This document shows, in pieces, positions 50,042-59,003 of a stretch of 64,000 bases of DNA. The notes under the pieces were generated by a model. The model was not told where the DNA came from. It saw only the letters and a program-made list of their open reading frames with translations, and made no database searches. Within the stretch, counting starts at the first letter, position 1. Each line of letters begins with the position of its first letter. A program made the position numbers and the translations under genes. Source of the stretch: CAVSUR01 sp963846005 (GTDB lineage Bacteria; Actinomycetota; Actinomycetes; Streptosporangiales; Streptosporangiaceae); contig CAWJUH010000006.1 in NCBI GenBank assembly GCA_963846005.1, positions 62,001 through 126,000 on the forward strand, in the 5' to 3' direction.

Positions 50042-51325
50042 TTACAGCTGTGTCATCGTGACGCCGCTGCTGGTGATGCTGAATCGCATCAGGTCCTGGC
50101 CGACGTAGACGGGCCCGGAGTACTGCTTGCGGATGGGGGCGACCCAGGTCGCGGGGATGATCGGCGGCGGGTAGGCGATCAGCGGGTTCAGTGAGATGAG
50201 GTGGTTCAGGGCCAGGGCGCGGACGCCGGCCTGCTGCGCGATCGGGCCGAGCTGGGTGACGTCGGTGTGCGAGCCCAGCAGGTTCGCGGCCAGCTCGGGC
50301 GGCGTGCCGTGCGCGATCATGTCCTTCTCGTAGCCGGCTTCGTGCACGAGCAGGTCGGCGCCGCTGGCCAGCCGGGCCATGTTCCCGCTGGTGTCGGGCA
50401 TGGTGTCGCCGGAGAACACGACCGACCCGTAGTCGGTGTCGAACCGGTAGGCGTAGGCGGGGAAGACCGGCTTATGGTGAACCAGGATCCCGGTCACCTT
50501 CACCCGGCTGTCCTCGAAAACGGTGAACGGCGTCATGGCGGGGCACAGATTGCCGGTCGGGCTGGCTCCCACGCTGGGGGTCGGGATGTCATGCGGGATG
50601 ACCAGATCCCGGATATCGGAAGGCAGGCCCGGGAGCGGGAAGGCGGTGGACGGGTCCTGGATGTAGATCAGGTTGAGCCAATAGGCGTCGGCGTCCAGCA
50701 GCCCGTTGTGGGTGTCGGTCAGGCCGGGAGTGGGCAGCGCCGGGTTGATCGGTGTCACGCCCGCCACCGGCGTGCCCGCCGGCAGTGACCCGGCCCGTGC
50801 GGGACCGTAGGTATTGACTACCTGACGGAAGCCGGGCTGCGGGCCGATGCTGCGCCCGCACACGAACAGCGGCAGGTAGTCGAACATGTGGTCCGGGTGC
50901 AGGTGGGTGATGAAGATGTCCAGGATGGCCTGATACGGGATGCCGGCGTTGACGATCTGCCGGACCACCCCGTTGCCGGAGTCGATCAGGTAGGCGTGGC
51001 CGTCGACGATGACGGCATTGCTGGTCATGCTGCGCGGAAACTGGGGCACCGGCCCTCCCGCCGTCCCCAGCAGCACAACGGACATGCCGCCCAGCTCCAG
51101 GCTGGGCGCGCCCGGCCCTGCTGCGGCCACGGTCGCGGCCCGCGCCCTGGCCTGCGGCCCTACGGCCAGGGCCCCGGCCCCGATCGCCGCACCGCCAGCC
51201 AGCACCGCCCGCCGGGACAGCCGCGCTGTGGACCCCAGGACTGGCGCGGAGCAGCCGCACTCCGCGCCAGGATGACTGACGCCTGGGTGCTCGGACTCGG
51301 TGGACTCGCCGCGGTTAGTGGACAT
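50042..51325 (-). CDS. Tat-exported metallo-beta-lactamase-fold protein (arylsulfatase/RNase Z-like)
   Basis: A protein of 427 residues. Tat signal LSRRAVLAGGAAIGAGALAV lies at residues 36-55 after an unusually long, Cys-containing N-region. The zinc site is FITHLHPDHMFDYLPLF (H-x-H-x-D-H). VVFSGDTMPDTSGN holds the bridging Asp, and LVHEAGYEKD and LALNHLISL hold the later ligands. Its type is closest to the RNase Z-like arylsulfatase hydrolases. It is first in the DyP cluster and is divergent from a TetR gene 257 bases away. Confidence 0.88.
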   Translation of the reverse strand: MSTNRGESTESEHPGVSHPGAECGCSAPVLGSTARLSRRAVLAGGAAIGAGALAVGPQARARAATVAAAGPGAPSLELGGMSVVLLGTAGGPVPQFPRSMTSNAVIVDGHAYLIDSGNGVVRQIVNAGIPYQAILDIFITHLHPDHMFDYLPLFVCGRSIGPQPGFRQVVNTYGPARAGSLPAGTPVAGVTPINPALPTPGLTDTHNGLLDADAYWLNLIYIQDPSTAFPLPGLPSDIRDLVIPHDIPTPSVGASPTGNLCPAMTPFTVFEDSRVKVTGILVHHKPVFPAYAYRFDTDYGSVVFSGDTMPDTSGNMARLASGADLLVHEAGYEKDMIAHGTPPELAANLLGSHTDVTQLGPIAQQAGVRALALNHLISLNPLIAYPPPIIPATWVAPIRKQYSGPVYVGQDLMRFSITSSGVTMTQL

Positions 51326-51582
51326 TGGATCTCCAGTTCGTCGCTGTGAACTGCGTATCGGCAGCGGATGACGGCGAGGGCTAGTCACAGGCTCGGGCGG
51401 GTCGGGGGGCGCTTCCCCGCTACACCGGCCGTGACCTAGACCTCAGTCGGCGGTATTTCGGGCGGCCGCTCACGCACTGATCTTGACCGCCGGCCCCGCA
51501 CTGTCGCGGCACTCTGTTGCGATAACCACGCTAGCCCGCACTCTAGCTAAAAGCAACAGGTTGATGCACTAAAATAAGGCAC

Positions 51583-52176
51583 ATGACGGAGACAGTGCCT
51601 GACGTACGGAGACGCCCGGGAGGGCGCGCAGCCCGGGTCCGCACGGCGATACTCGCCGCCACCCGGGATGAGTTCGACGCATGCGGATACGGCGGCCTCA
51701 GCGCTGGCCGCATCGCCGAGCGCGCCGGCGTGAACCGCTCGACCATCCACCGTCGCTGGAACAGTCTTGATGAGCTGCTGGCCGACGCGCTCGTCGACCG
51801 TGCCGCCACGGCCATCCCGGCGCCTGATACCGGCAGCACCCGGGACGACCTCCAGCTGCTGCTGCGCACCATCGCCGGCTACATCGGCACCGACAGCGCC
51901 CGGGCCCGGATCCGCGCCATGGTCGGCGACGCCGCGCGCTCACCCGCGATCGGCGCCCTCGCCCGCTCCATCTGGACGACCCGCTTCCGCGTAGGCGAGG
52001 AAGTCATCGCCCGGGGCGCCGCCCGCGGCGAGATACGCAACGACATGCCACCCGCCGACATCTTCGTCACGCTGGTCGGGCCCCTGTACGTCCGCCTGCT
52101 CCTCACCGGCGAGCGCATCGACGACGATTTCATCAGCAATATCATCGACGTCGTGCTCGACGGCGCCAGCGTCTAG
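51583..52176 (+). CDS. TetR-family repressor, divergent from the DyP cluster
   Basis: A protein of 197 residues. The helix-turn-helix is GGLSAGRIAERAGVNRSTIH, then RRWNSLDELLADAL. The ligand domain includes LQLLLRTIAGYIGTDSARAR. It matches the AcrR-type group with a C-terminal TetR_C_16-like domain. The shared upstream region (51326-51582) has GCAACAGGTTGATGCAC and an AT-rich stretch before ATG 51583. It probably controls the four-gene DyP/MBL cluster and itself. Confidence 0.88.
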   Translation: MTETVPDVRRRPGGRAARVRTAILAATRDEFDACGYGGLSAGRIAERAGVNRSTIHRRWNSLDELLADALVDRAATAIPAPDTGSTRDDLQLLLRTIAGYIGTDSARARIRAMVGDAARSPAIGALARSIWTTRFRVGEEVIARGAARGEIRNDMPPADIFVTLVGPLYVRLLLTGERIDDDFISNIIDVVLDGASV

Positions 52177-52189
52177 TCGACCAGGCGGT

Positions 52190-52618
52190 CTATTGTGGCT
52201 CGAGGCCGATCAGGGCCTGTCCGGTGGCGGGATCGAAGGGCACCGACTCGTGGTCGTGCACGATGCGCCAGCGGCCGTCGATGCGACGGCAGCACAGCGT
52301 CGCGCGCACCCACATGTCCACCTTGTCGCCGGTCTTGAGCGTTCCGCCGACGTGGTAGAGGAACGAGCAGAAGCCGAGGTCGCTCTGGGCGCTGACCTGC
52401 ACATCATGCGCGGAGTAGTCGATCGGCCCGTCGTAGCCGTCGAACCAGGCCTGCAGGTGCTCGACGGTGGCTTGGCTGCCGCGCGAATTCAGGGGCGGCA
52501 GCACGTCGAAGGTGATGACATCCCCGGCTGGCCGGGCGGCCAGCGTGGCACTATCCCGCCCGCGGACCGCGCGCACCCGCTCGTCGACCAGGCCGCGCAA
52601 TTCTTGCTCGGCGCTCAT
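52190..52618 (-). CDS. SnoaL/NTF2-like protein
   Basis: A cystatin-like-fold protein of 142 residues. LRGLVDERVRAVRGRDSATL opens helix 1. ATVEHLQAWFDGYDGPIDYS and CCRRIDGRWRIVHDHESVPF are the hallmarks of SnoaL-like proteins. Members are small polyketide cyclases, ketosteroid-isomerase-like enzymes or stress proteins. It is the third gene of the ArsR-SRPBCC operon, with an ATGA overlap, so it is certainly co-translated. Confidence 0.85.
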   Translation of the reverse strand: MSAEQELRGLVDERVRAVRGRDSATLAARPAGDVITFDVLPPLNSRGSQATVEHLQAWFDGYDGPIDYSAHDVQVSAQSDLGFCSFLYHVGGTLKTGDKVDMWVRATLCCRRIDGRWRIVHDHESVPFDPATGQALIGLEPQ

Positions 52619-53067
52619 GCCTGCTCCTTCAGTACGGTGGCGAGGTTGTCGAGCTGAGAGGTCGTGCCGATCCGGCGCGAGTCCGGGTTGTCCAGCCCGT
52701 CGAGGTAGGCGCCCTGCTCGGTGTATACCAGGCGGGTACCGGCCGGCGTGGCGTGCAGTTCGACGGTGGCCACCGACACCGACGTCCGCTGATCGTCCAT
52801 CGACATCTCGTAGGTCGTGACGATCCGCTCGTTCTCGACGATGTCGCGGTACTGCGCGTCGTAGGTGAAGGCTGGGCGCGCGCCGGGGGGAGTGCGGAAT
52901 CGCTCCATGCCGCCGACGCGGAAGTCGCCGTGATAGTCGGGGGCGTCGTTGCCAGACAGGTCGAACCAGCGCACCTTAGCGCTCGGGTCGGCCCAAGCGG
53001 TGAACACCCGCTCGGGCGGGTGCGGGTAGTTGCGTTCGATGCTCCAGCTGCTGTTGTCGACGCTCAT
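52615..53067 (-). CDS. SRPBCC (AHSA1-type) domain protein
   Basis: A protein of 150 residues. SIERNYPHPPERVFTAWADP opens it, and VATVELHATPAGTRLVYTEQ and GAYLDGLDNPDSRRIGTTSQ follow. These are typical AHSA1/polyketide-cyclase-like proteins regulated by an ArsR repressor. It overlaps its neighbours on both sides by four bases. It is a paralogue of the 42.4 kb protein in gene order as well as in fold, but the sequences are well separated. Confidence 0.9.
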   Translation of the reverse strand: MSVDNSSWSIERNYPHPPERVFTAWADPSAKVRWFDLSGNDAPDYHGDFRVGGMERFRTPPGARPAFTYDAQYRDIVENERIVTTYEMSMDDQRTSVSVATVELHATPAGTRLVYTEQGAYLDGLDNPDSRRIGTTSQLDNLATVLKEQA

Positions 53068-53441
53068 CTGCTAGGTCCTCGCTTCCGTGTCGCTGGTGGT
53101 GCCCGGGTTGCCTGCTCGTCCAATACCGCGCCGAGCCGGTCGAGACGGCGCTGCCAGACGGTGCGACGGTCGGTGAGCCACTGCTCGGCCGAGCGCAGCG
53201 CGTCCTGGTTGATCGAGCACGTGCGCACTCGGCCGGTCTTGCGCGACTCGATCAGCCCGCTCGATTCGAGCACCTGCACGTGCTGCACGACCGCGGCGAG
53301 CGTCATCGGCAGCGGTCGGGCCAGTTCGCTGACCGAGGCCGGCCCCTGAGCGAGCCGGTCGATTATCTGCCGGCGGCTGGGATCGGACAGCGCATGGAAG
53401 GCGCGGCCGAGATCCAAATGGTCAAGCACATACTTGACCAT
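53064..53441 (-). CDS. ArsR-family repressor of the SRPBCC-SnoaL operon
   Basis: A protein of 125 residues from ATG 53441 (an in-frame ATG 53459 adds six). LGRAFHALSDPSRRQIIDRL, PLPMTLAAVVQHVQVLESSG and LIESRKTGRVRTCSI make a standard ArsR winged helix. No metal ligands are seen. A palindrome (GTCAAG-TATGTG-CTTGAC, about 53422-53439) lies on the first codons and may be its own operator, so repression would act at the start of the gene. Confidence 0.9.
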   Translation of the reverse strand: MVKYVLDHLDLGRAFHALSDPSRRQIIDRLAQGPASVSELARPLPMTLAAVVQHVQVLESSGLIESRKTGRVRTCSINQDALRSAEQWLTDRRTVWQRRLDRLGAVLDEQATRAPPATRKRGPSR

Positions 53442-53650
53442 AGTGACGATACGGCGCAACAGTCAAGCTGGCGGTTGAGCATTGTCCCGTTCGGTTTACC
53501 TCATACGGAACGCCATAAGGCTGGACGGAGCGCCTGTGAGCCGCCGTCCCGTAAGACCCGCGGGATTGCCCGGCCCGGCCGCGCGCCTGTCGCCGCGGAG
53601 GCGGCCGGCCGGGAGTTGGCGATGATCACCATGACCCGTCCCTGGGGCAG

Positions 53651-54655
53651 TTGGCAGAGCGTACGGTGATTCCCGTGCCCGATCTGCCTTATGCCGCCAG
53701 CGGACTGGACCGCGGCGGGTCGCGCCGCGCCGATGAGCGCTGGATCGCGGGGCTGCTCGCCGAGCCGGCCACGGCCATCATCCCGATGTGGCGGGACAGC
53801 TGCCTGACCGGCCGCGCCGGCCAGGTGCTCCGGTATGCGCCGGAGGAGGCGGCCCGGCTCGCTGCCTGCGGCCAGCCGGTGTTCCTGGGAGTGCGCGCCG
53901 AAGGCGCGGTGTTTGCGGCGGATTTGTCCGGGCTGGAGCAGGCCGCCGCCCTGTCTGTCGTCGGGGCGACCGCCACGGCGGACATCCGTGCGTTGTTCGC
54001 TGGCCTCAGCGGACCGGATGCGGCCGCGCTCGCCTACGCCAAAGGCTTGCTTCGCTGGCACCGGGAACAACGGTTTTGCGGCGCCTGCGGCGGGACGACC
54101 CAGGCGCGCCACGGCGGCCACCATCGATCCTGCGAGAGCTGCGGCCGGCTACTGTTCCCGCGCATCGAGCCGGCCGTGATCACGCTGGTGACCGCGCCGG
54201 CCAAGCCGGGGCGCGAGGACCGCTGCCTGCTGGCCAGGCACCGCGGCGCGAAGCCGGGCTCGTTCGCCACGCTGGCCGGCTTTGTGGAGATCGGCGAGAG
54301 CTTTGAGGAGGCGGTCCGCCGCGAGGTCGGGGAGGAGACCGGCGTTACGGTAAGCGATGTCAGCTACCGAGGGTCGCAGCCGTGGCCGTTCCCGTCCGGC
54401 ATCATGATCGGCTTCCGGGCGCGGGCGCTGACCGAGGCGATCGACGTGGACGGCGATGAGCTGGAAGAGGCGCGCTGGTTCACCCGCGACCAGGTACGCG
54501 CCGCGAACGCCGGCCAGCGGCACGACTCGATCGAGCACTACCTGATCCAGGGCTGGCTCAGCGAACGCGATCAGCTTCCCGCCACCGGGCAGGCCGGCTG
54601 CGAACCGGCCGCACAGAACATCCCTGCCCGCGCCCCGCGGCATCCCGGTCACTGA
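53651..54655 (+). CDS. nudC: NAD-capping/NADH pyrophosphatase
   Basis: A protein of 334 residues. The zinc ribbon reads RFCGACGGTT and CESCGRLLFPR. The Nudix box is GFVEIGESFEEAVRREVGEE with TGV. The SQPWPFP motif that identifies NudC follows immediately. It hydrolyses NADH to NMNH and AMP and removes NAD caps from RNA. An N-terminal domain of about 110 residues is present. TTG 53651 or GTG 53666 is the start. The last 30 residues are a Pro/Arg tail. It stands alone between two unrelated operons. Confidence 0.94.
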   Translation: MAERTVIPVPDLPYAASGLDRGGSRRADERWIAGLLAEPATAIIPMWRDSCLTGRAGQVLRYAPEEAARLAACGQPVFLGVRAEGAVFAADLSGLEQAAALSVVGATATADIRALFAGLSGPDAAALAYAKGLLRWHREQRFCGACGGTTQARHGGHHRSCESCGRLLFPRIEPAVITLVTAPAKPGREDRCLLARHRGAKPGSFATLAGFVEIGESFEEAVRREVGEETGVTVSDVSYRGSQPWPFPSGIMIGFRARALTEAIDVDGDELEEARWFTRDQVRAANAGQRHDSIEHYLIQGWLSERDQLPATGQAGCEPAAQNIPARAPRHPGH

Positions 54656-54864
54656 ACACCCTCGGCCGCGCGGACGGCGGCTCGGCATGCCTCGCTGACC
54701 GGTACCGCTCACTATCCGTAGCGGCTTCGGCGAAGGGCAGGCGCCGGATCGCCGACTGTGCGCCGGACGCAGGTGATGGACGCTGGTCATTGGCAATGCT
54801 CAGGACGTCCCGTTCGGCGTTGCCGCAACCGAGGTGAATGCAGGCGAGCGGCTAGCATGCCGCC

Positions 54865-55230
54865 GTGACCGATTTTGTGAGCTGCCGTCCCAATCTGGAA
54901 GTGGAGAACCTGGCGCCGGCCGCTGCTTTCTTGCGGGACGTGCTCGGATTCGAGGTCGAGGTCGACGAGCCGGACATGGGCTTGATGCTGCTGCGCCGCG
55001 ACGCTGTGGGGCTCGCCCTGGTCCGATCGGCGAACCCCGGCATCAACGCCACGACCGCCGCCTACATCGGCGTCACCGGCGCCGAAGAGCTGTTTGCGCG
55101 GTGCGCTGCGCACGGCGTCCGGGTGATCACGGGCCTGACCGACCATCCGTGGGGCCTGCGCGACTTCGTGGTGGAGATGCCCGGCGGCCACCGGCTGGCG
55201 CTTGGCGAGCGGATACAGCAGCCCGGCTAA
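54865..55230 (+). CDS. VOC-superfamily protein
   Basis: A protein of 121 residues, probably with GTG 54865. PNLEVENLAPAAAFLRDVLG and FEVEVDEPDMGLMLLRRDAV form the first module. GLRDFVVEMPGGHRLALGER carries the Glu-containing end. The pattern suits bleomycin-resistance-like or glyoxalase-like proteins of short length. The stop overlaps that of the convergent pseudogene in CTAA. Confidence 0.85.
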   Translation: MTDFVSCRPNLEVENLAPAAAFLRDVLGFEVEVDEPDMGLMLLRRDAVGLALVRSANPGINATTAAYIGVTGAEELFARCAAHGVRVITGLTDHPWGLRDFVVEMPGGHRLALGERIQQPG

Positions 55231-56052
55231 TTCCTGGGCGGCGGCACCTGGGTGAAGCCCGCCGGAATCGGGACGTTCAACCTAGCCAGGTTGGCCGCTG
55301 TCGGCGGCAGCCACTGCAGCTTCATCTGAAAGGTGCGGTGGGCCTGGAAGCGGAACGGCAGATAGGTCGTGGCATTCACCCAGTAGGTCACGGCGCCGCT
55401 ACCGCTCAAGGATCCGGAAAGCTTGACGGCAGGGGCGCCGCCGACCGTGCCGCCGCCGACGACCTTCAGGTCGCCGCAGGATAGCGCCGTGTGGAGCTGG
55501 GCGGCCATTTCGCGAGGGTTCCAGTCGATATCGTCGGTTCCAACGTTGCTGCAGTTCCACGCGGTGGCGGGTACGTTGCCGTTCCCGTAGAAAGAGGTAG
55601 AACGCCACCAGGTCTTGTTCTGGTAATCGACGTCGGTTGTCGTGCGCGTCAGCCGCGTGGCAGGGCCGCTGAAAGAGATTCCGCTGTCCGATATGGGCTG
55701 TCCGGCGGGCGTGAAGCTCTCGAGCCGCGACTGGCCCTTTAGGTCCCCCCACGACTCTATGTGGCCGGGCCGCTGGGTGAACACGACGGTGTTGCCCGGC
55801 ACCGCGTCAAGTGCCCGGGTGACGTGGCTGACGACGTAGGCGGTCGTGTGCGTGGCCACCGGTGCCGGTCTGGCCGGCGCCGGATGCTTGCTGACCGTGC
55901 GCCATGACGCACAGGCCCTGGCGAAGGCCTCGTCAACAAGTTCCTGCGCCGCGTGCTGGTCACCGACACTGGCCAGGACGGTGCGCAGGCATTCGCTGGC
56001 AGACCTGCGGTAGAACTCCGCGTAATCCAGTGGTTGAGGTCTCGCGCGCCAT
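55227..56052 (-). pseudogene. Chimeric relic: ECF sigma region 2 joined to the C-terminal part of a secreted protein
   Basis: From 56052, MARETS is followed, in another frame, by QPLDYAEFYRRSASECLRTV and QELVDEAFARACASWRTVSK. This is an ECF sigma (SigE-type) region 2. After HPAPARPAP the frame continues directly into ATHTTAYVVSHVTRALDAVP and ends TGFTQVPPPRN-like at 55227, a secreted beta-rich protein that is normally a separate downstream gene of such sigma factors. Region 4 and the signal peptide are missing, so a deletion fused the two. A frame change near 56035 adds to the damage. The long stop-free frame shows that the event is recent. Confidence 0.65.
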
Positions 56053-56130
56053 CAACGCCCCATCCGTGCACGGGGACTACATGACGGGCCTCCGGACTTG
56101 CCCGGGCGGTTCAGAGCGCCCGGAGGGAGT

Positions 56131-57090
56131 ATGAGCCGGGTAGGCAGGAGCGAGAGCCGCGGGATGGTGGTGTGGATGGGTGATGGGCCGAATGCCCGGG
56201 CGTGGGTCAATGCCGACCAGGCCGCGGGGGAGTTCCGGGTCAGGTACGCCGAACTGTTCGATGCCGAGGCGCGCCTGCATGAACAGCGGCTGCATGCCAC
56301 CGCGAACATCGGTGCCGCCGAGCATGTGCTCGACATCGGCTGCGGGACGGGCCGGTCCACCCGCGCCGCCGGCCGCGCCGCAGCTGCGGGAACCATCCTC
56401 GGCGTGGACATTTCCGCGCCTGTGCTCGAGCTGGCCCGGCGGCTGACGGACCGGGAAGGTCTGCGCAACGTTTCCTACCGGCTGGCCGACGCTCAGGTGG
56501 ACGACCTCGGGCCGGATCGCTATGACGTGTGCATCAGCTGTTTCGGCGTGATGTTCTTCGCCGGCCCGGTGGCGGCGTTCACCAACATCGGGCGCGCGCT
56601 GCGCCCCGGCGCGCGCATGGCGCTGCTGGCCTGGCAAGCCCCCGAGCGCAACGAGTGGTACCGCGAGATCGACCAGGCGATCGGCGGCGCTCCCGCCCGG
56701 GGCGCCCGGATGTTCTCACTCGCCGACCAGCGCACGACGGCCGGGATACTGGCTGCGGCCGGGTTCACCGACGTCGCCTTCGCCGACGTGCGCGAGCCCG
56801 TCTACTACGGCGCGGACAGCGCGCAGGCCTACGATTTCGTTACCGGCTTGCGGGCCAACAAAGACATGCTGGCCAGGCTGGATCCGGCCGCCGCCGAGGA
56901 CGCGCTGCGCGGGCTGCGCGAAACCCTCGCCGGGCACATGACCCGCGACGGCGTGCTGTTCGGGGCGCGCACCTGGATCATCACCGCGCGAACAGCGCGC
57001 CGGCCGCGCGGCCGCGCGCCAGACTTGGAGGATCCCGGCCAGACAGGGCAGGAACATGCCAGCCCTGAATCCTCGCCGGACGCTGAGTGA
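56131..57090 (+). CDS. Class I SAM-dependent methyltransferase
   Basis: A protein of 319 residues. SAM motif I is VLDIGCGTGRSTRAAGRAAA near residue 70, then GVDISAPVLELARR and VCISCFGVMFFAGPVAAFTN (post-I and motif II). MALLAWQAPERNEWYREIDQ identifies the group related to UbiE/MenG-like and small-molecule O/C-methyltransferases. The tail after residue 285 is polar and not part of the fold. GGAGGGAG gives a good start at ATG 56131. It is divergent from the chimeric pseudogene. The substrate is unknown. Confidence 0.88.
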   Translation: MSRVGRSESRGMVVWMGDGPNARAWVNADQAAGEFRVRYAELFDAEARLHEQRLHATANIGAAEHVLDIGCGTGRSTRAAGRAAAAGTILGVDISAPVLELARRLTDREGLRNVSYRLADAQVDDLGPDRYDVCISCFGVMFFAGPVAAFTNIGRALRPGARMALLAWQAPERNEWYREIDQAIGGAPARGARMFSLADQRTTAGILAAAGFTDVAFADVREPVYYGADSAQAYDFVTGLRANKDMLARLDPAAAEDALRGLRETLAGHMTRDGVLFGARTWIITARTARRPRGRAPDLEDPGQTGQEHASPESSPDAE

Positions 57091-57186
57091 CGCCAGCGCG
57101 CTCCTGCGCGTCCTGTCATGAGACCGGCACTCTTCCGGTATGGAGCCGCGTCCCTGGCGCGTGGGCACATCTCCGATGATGGGCGC

Positions 57187-57483
57187 ATGGAGTGGAGCTT
57201 CGACGGTGAGGTGATCGAGTGGCGCGGGCCGGCGCCGTATCTCTTCGTGGCCATGACGCCGGAGGAAAGCGAGGATCTGAAGGAGGCAGCCCGCGGCCTG
57301 ATCTACTGGGGCCAGGTACCGGTCCGCGTCACCATCGGCGGCACCGAGTTCACCACTGCGCTGTTCCCGAAGGACGGGCGCTACCTGGTGCCCGTCAAGG
57401 TGGCGGTGCAGCGGGCGGAGGGGATCGGGGAGGGCGCGATCGTCGCGGTCGTCTTGTGTCTCAACGCCGCGGGCCGGGAATGA
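57187..57483 (+). CDS. DUF1905-family protein
   Basis: A beta-barrel protein of 98 residues. MEWSFDGEVIEWRGPAPYLF, YWGQVPVRVTIGGTEFTTAL and FPKDGRYLVPVKVAVQRAEG are the family blocks. DUF1905 members are small and uncharacterised. ATG 57187 fits the family length; the open frame begins upstream at 57118. There is no obvious partner. Confidence 0.82.
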   Translation: MEWSFDGEVIEWRGPAPYLFVAMTPEESEDLKEAARGLIYWGQVPVRVTIGGTEFTTALFPKDGRYLVPVKVAVQRAEGIGEGAIVAVVLCLNAAGRE

Positions 57484-57639
57484 CGGCGCACTCGGCTAGG
57501 CCACCTCAAGCACGGTTACGGCTGGGACCGCACCCCCTGGCAGGCCGGCACGGAGCCGCCATCTGGTGATCATGAACCGTTGTACGCCCGACGGCGAATG
57601 GCGTGGTGTCAGGACGGCGCCGACGCTGAGGAGAAACCG

Positions 57640-58560
57640 ATGCGGGTCAGCAAACGCGGGCTGCAGCTGGGGCTGGGAGGGCTGTGGCTGCTTGACGGGG
57701 CCTTGCAGCTTCAGCCGGTGATGTTCAGCAAGACTTTCGCCACCCAGATACTTGCGCATGCCGGAGCCGGCCAGCCCGGCTTCGTGCGCGCGCTGGTGTC
57801 GACAGGTGGCTCGGTCGTCGGCAGTCATCCAGTGGCCTTCAACGTCATATTCGCCGCGATCCAGCTAGCGCTGGGCATCGGCCTGCTCTGGCGGCGGACC
57901 AGCCGCGTGACCCTGGTTGCCTCAATCGCCTGGGCAGCCGGCGTCTGGGTGCTCGGCGAAGGCGTCGGCGGGCTGCTGTCCGGGCAGGAAGGCCTGCTCC
58001 TCGGCGCGCCCGGCGCGGCCCTCTTGTACGCCGTGCTCGCTGTCGCGGCCTGGCCGCGCCGGGATGCCTCAGCCGAGCCGCCTGCCCGCTGGCTCCGGCC
58101 GGCCTGGGCGGTGCTCTGGATCGGCTTCGCCGTCCTCCAGTTGCTCCCCGGCAGCATCTCCGGCAGTGCCGTGGCGTCCGCGTTCACCAGCAGCCTGGAC
58201 GGGGTGCCCGGTCCGCTGGCGGCCGCGTCTCGCTGGCTGGCCGGGGTGGCAGGCGGCTACGGGCCGGCGGCGGCCGTGATCCTGGCGGTGCTGTTCGCCG
58301 CCATCGCAGCCGCCGCGCTGCGGCCCGGAAGGTGGCCGTTTGCGGCCGGCCTGGCCGGGCTGGCTGTCGCACTGGGCGTGTGGGTACTGGCCGAGGGTCT
58401 TGGCGGAGTCGGCACCGGCCAGGCCACCGACCCCAGTACCGGGCCGCTGCTGGCCCTCGCCGCGGTGGCGATGTGGTCCAGCATGGCCAGGCCGCGGCTT
58501 GCCGCCGTGCCCTCGGTCCCAGCGCTGCAGCCAGCCGTCGAGCGCGCTGAGGCCGCGTGA
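57640..58560 (+). CDS. Polytopic membrane protein opening the cupredoxin/sigma block
   Basis: A protein of 306 residues with six to seven helices. The two halves share a motif: AAGVWVLGEGVGGLLSGQ (about 105-125) and ALGVWVLAEGLGGVGTGQ (about 260-280), so it arose by duplication. The start is KRGLQLGLGGLWLLDGALQL with several conserved Gln residues. I do not recognise a named transporter family. GAGGAG precedes ATG 57640. The stop overlaps the next gene start, showing a tight operon with a second membrane protein and a cupredoxin. Confidence 0.78.
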   Translation: MRVSKRGLQLGLGGLWLLDGALQLQPVMFSKTFATQILAHAGAGQPGFVRALVSTGGSVVGSHPVAFNVIFAAIQLALGIGLLWRRTSRVTLVASIAWAAGVWVLGEGVGGLLSGQEGLLLGAPGAALLYAVLAVAAWPRRDASAEPPARWLRPAWAVLWIGFAVLQLLPGSISGSAVASAFTSSLDGVPGPLAAASRWLAGVAGGYGPAAAVILAVLFAAIAAAALRPGRWPFAAGLAGLAVALGVWVLAEGLGGVGTGQATDPSTGPLLALAAVAMWSSMARPRLAAVPSVPALQPAVERAEAA

Positions 58561-59003
58561 TGGCGGTCGCCAGCATCAGCCGCCGCGTGCCGGGCGGCTC
58601 GGTGACCCGGCTGATCTTGCGGGTGCTGGTCGCAGCTGCGCTCGCGGTAGTCGCGTACACGCACGCCGATCTCGCCCCGATTTACAGCGGGATCCGGGCC
58701 ACCGTCAGCGAAGGCCAGCTGTTTACCGCAATGACCGTCGCAGCGTCAGTGGCAGCTCTGGTCGTGCTGGTCGTGGGCCGCCGGACCGGGTTCGCCCTGG
58801 CGTTCCTGGTGGCGGCGGCGGCGCTCGGGGCGATCCTGTTGTACCGGTACGTGGACGTGGGCCAGCTCGGCCCGCTGCCCAACATGTACGAGCCAGCGTG
58901 GTTCCCGGAAAAGACTACGGCTGCCATCGCGGCTGCGGCTGCCACCGTTCTTGCCGCTGGCGGATTCCTAGGAGAGGTGCGTTACCGATGGAGGCACAAA
59001 TGA
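58560..59003 (+). CDS. Four-helix membrane protein
   Basis: A protein of 147 residues with hydrophobic segments at about 20-38, 57-77, 80-98 and 125-140. The outside loop has DVGQLGPLPNMYEPAWFPEK. ATG 58560 overlaps the stop of the preceding gene, and its own stop overlaps the cupredoxin start (ATGA at 59000). It is probably an accessory in membrane handling of the cupredoxin's metal or electron. Function is unknown. Confidence 0.75.
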   Translation: MAVASISRRVPGGSVTRLILRVLVAAALAVVAYTHADLAPIYSGIRATVSEGQLFTAMTVAASVAALVVLVVGRRTGFALAFLVAAAALGAILLYRYVDVGQLGPLPNMYEPAWFPEKTTAAIAAAAATVLAAGGFLGEVRYRWRHK

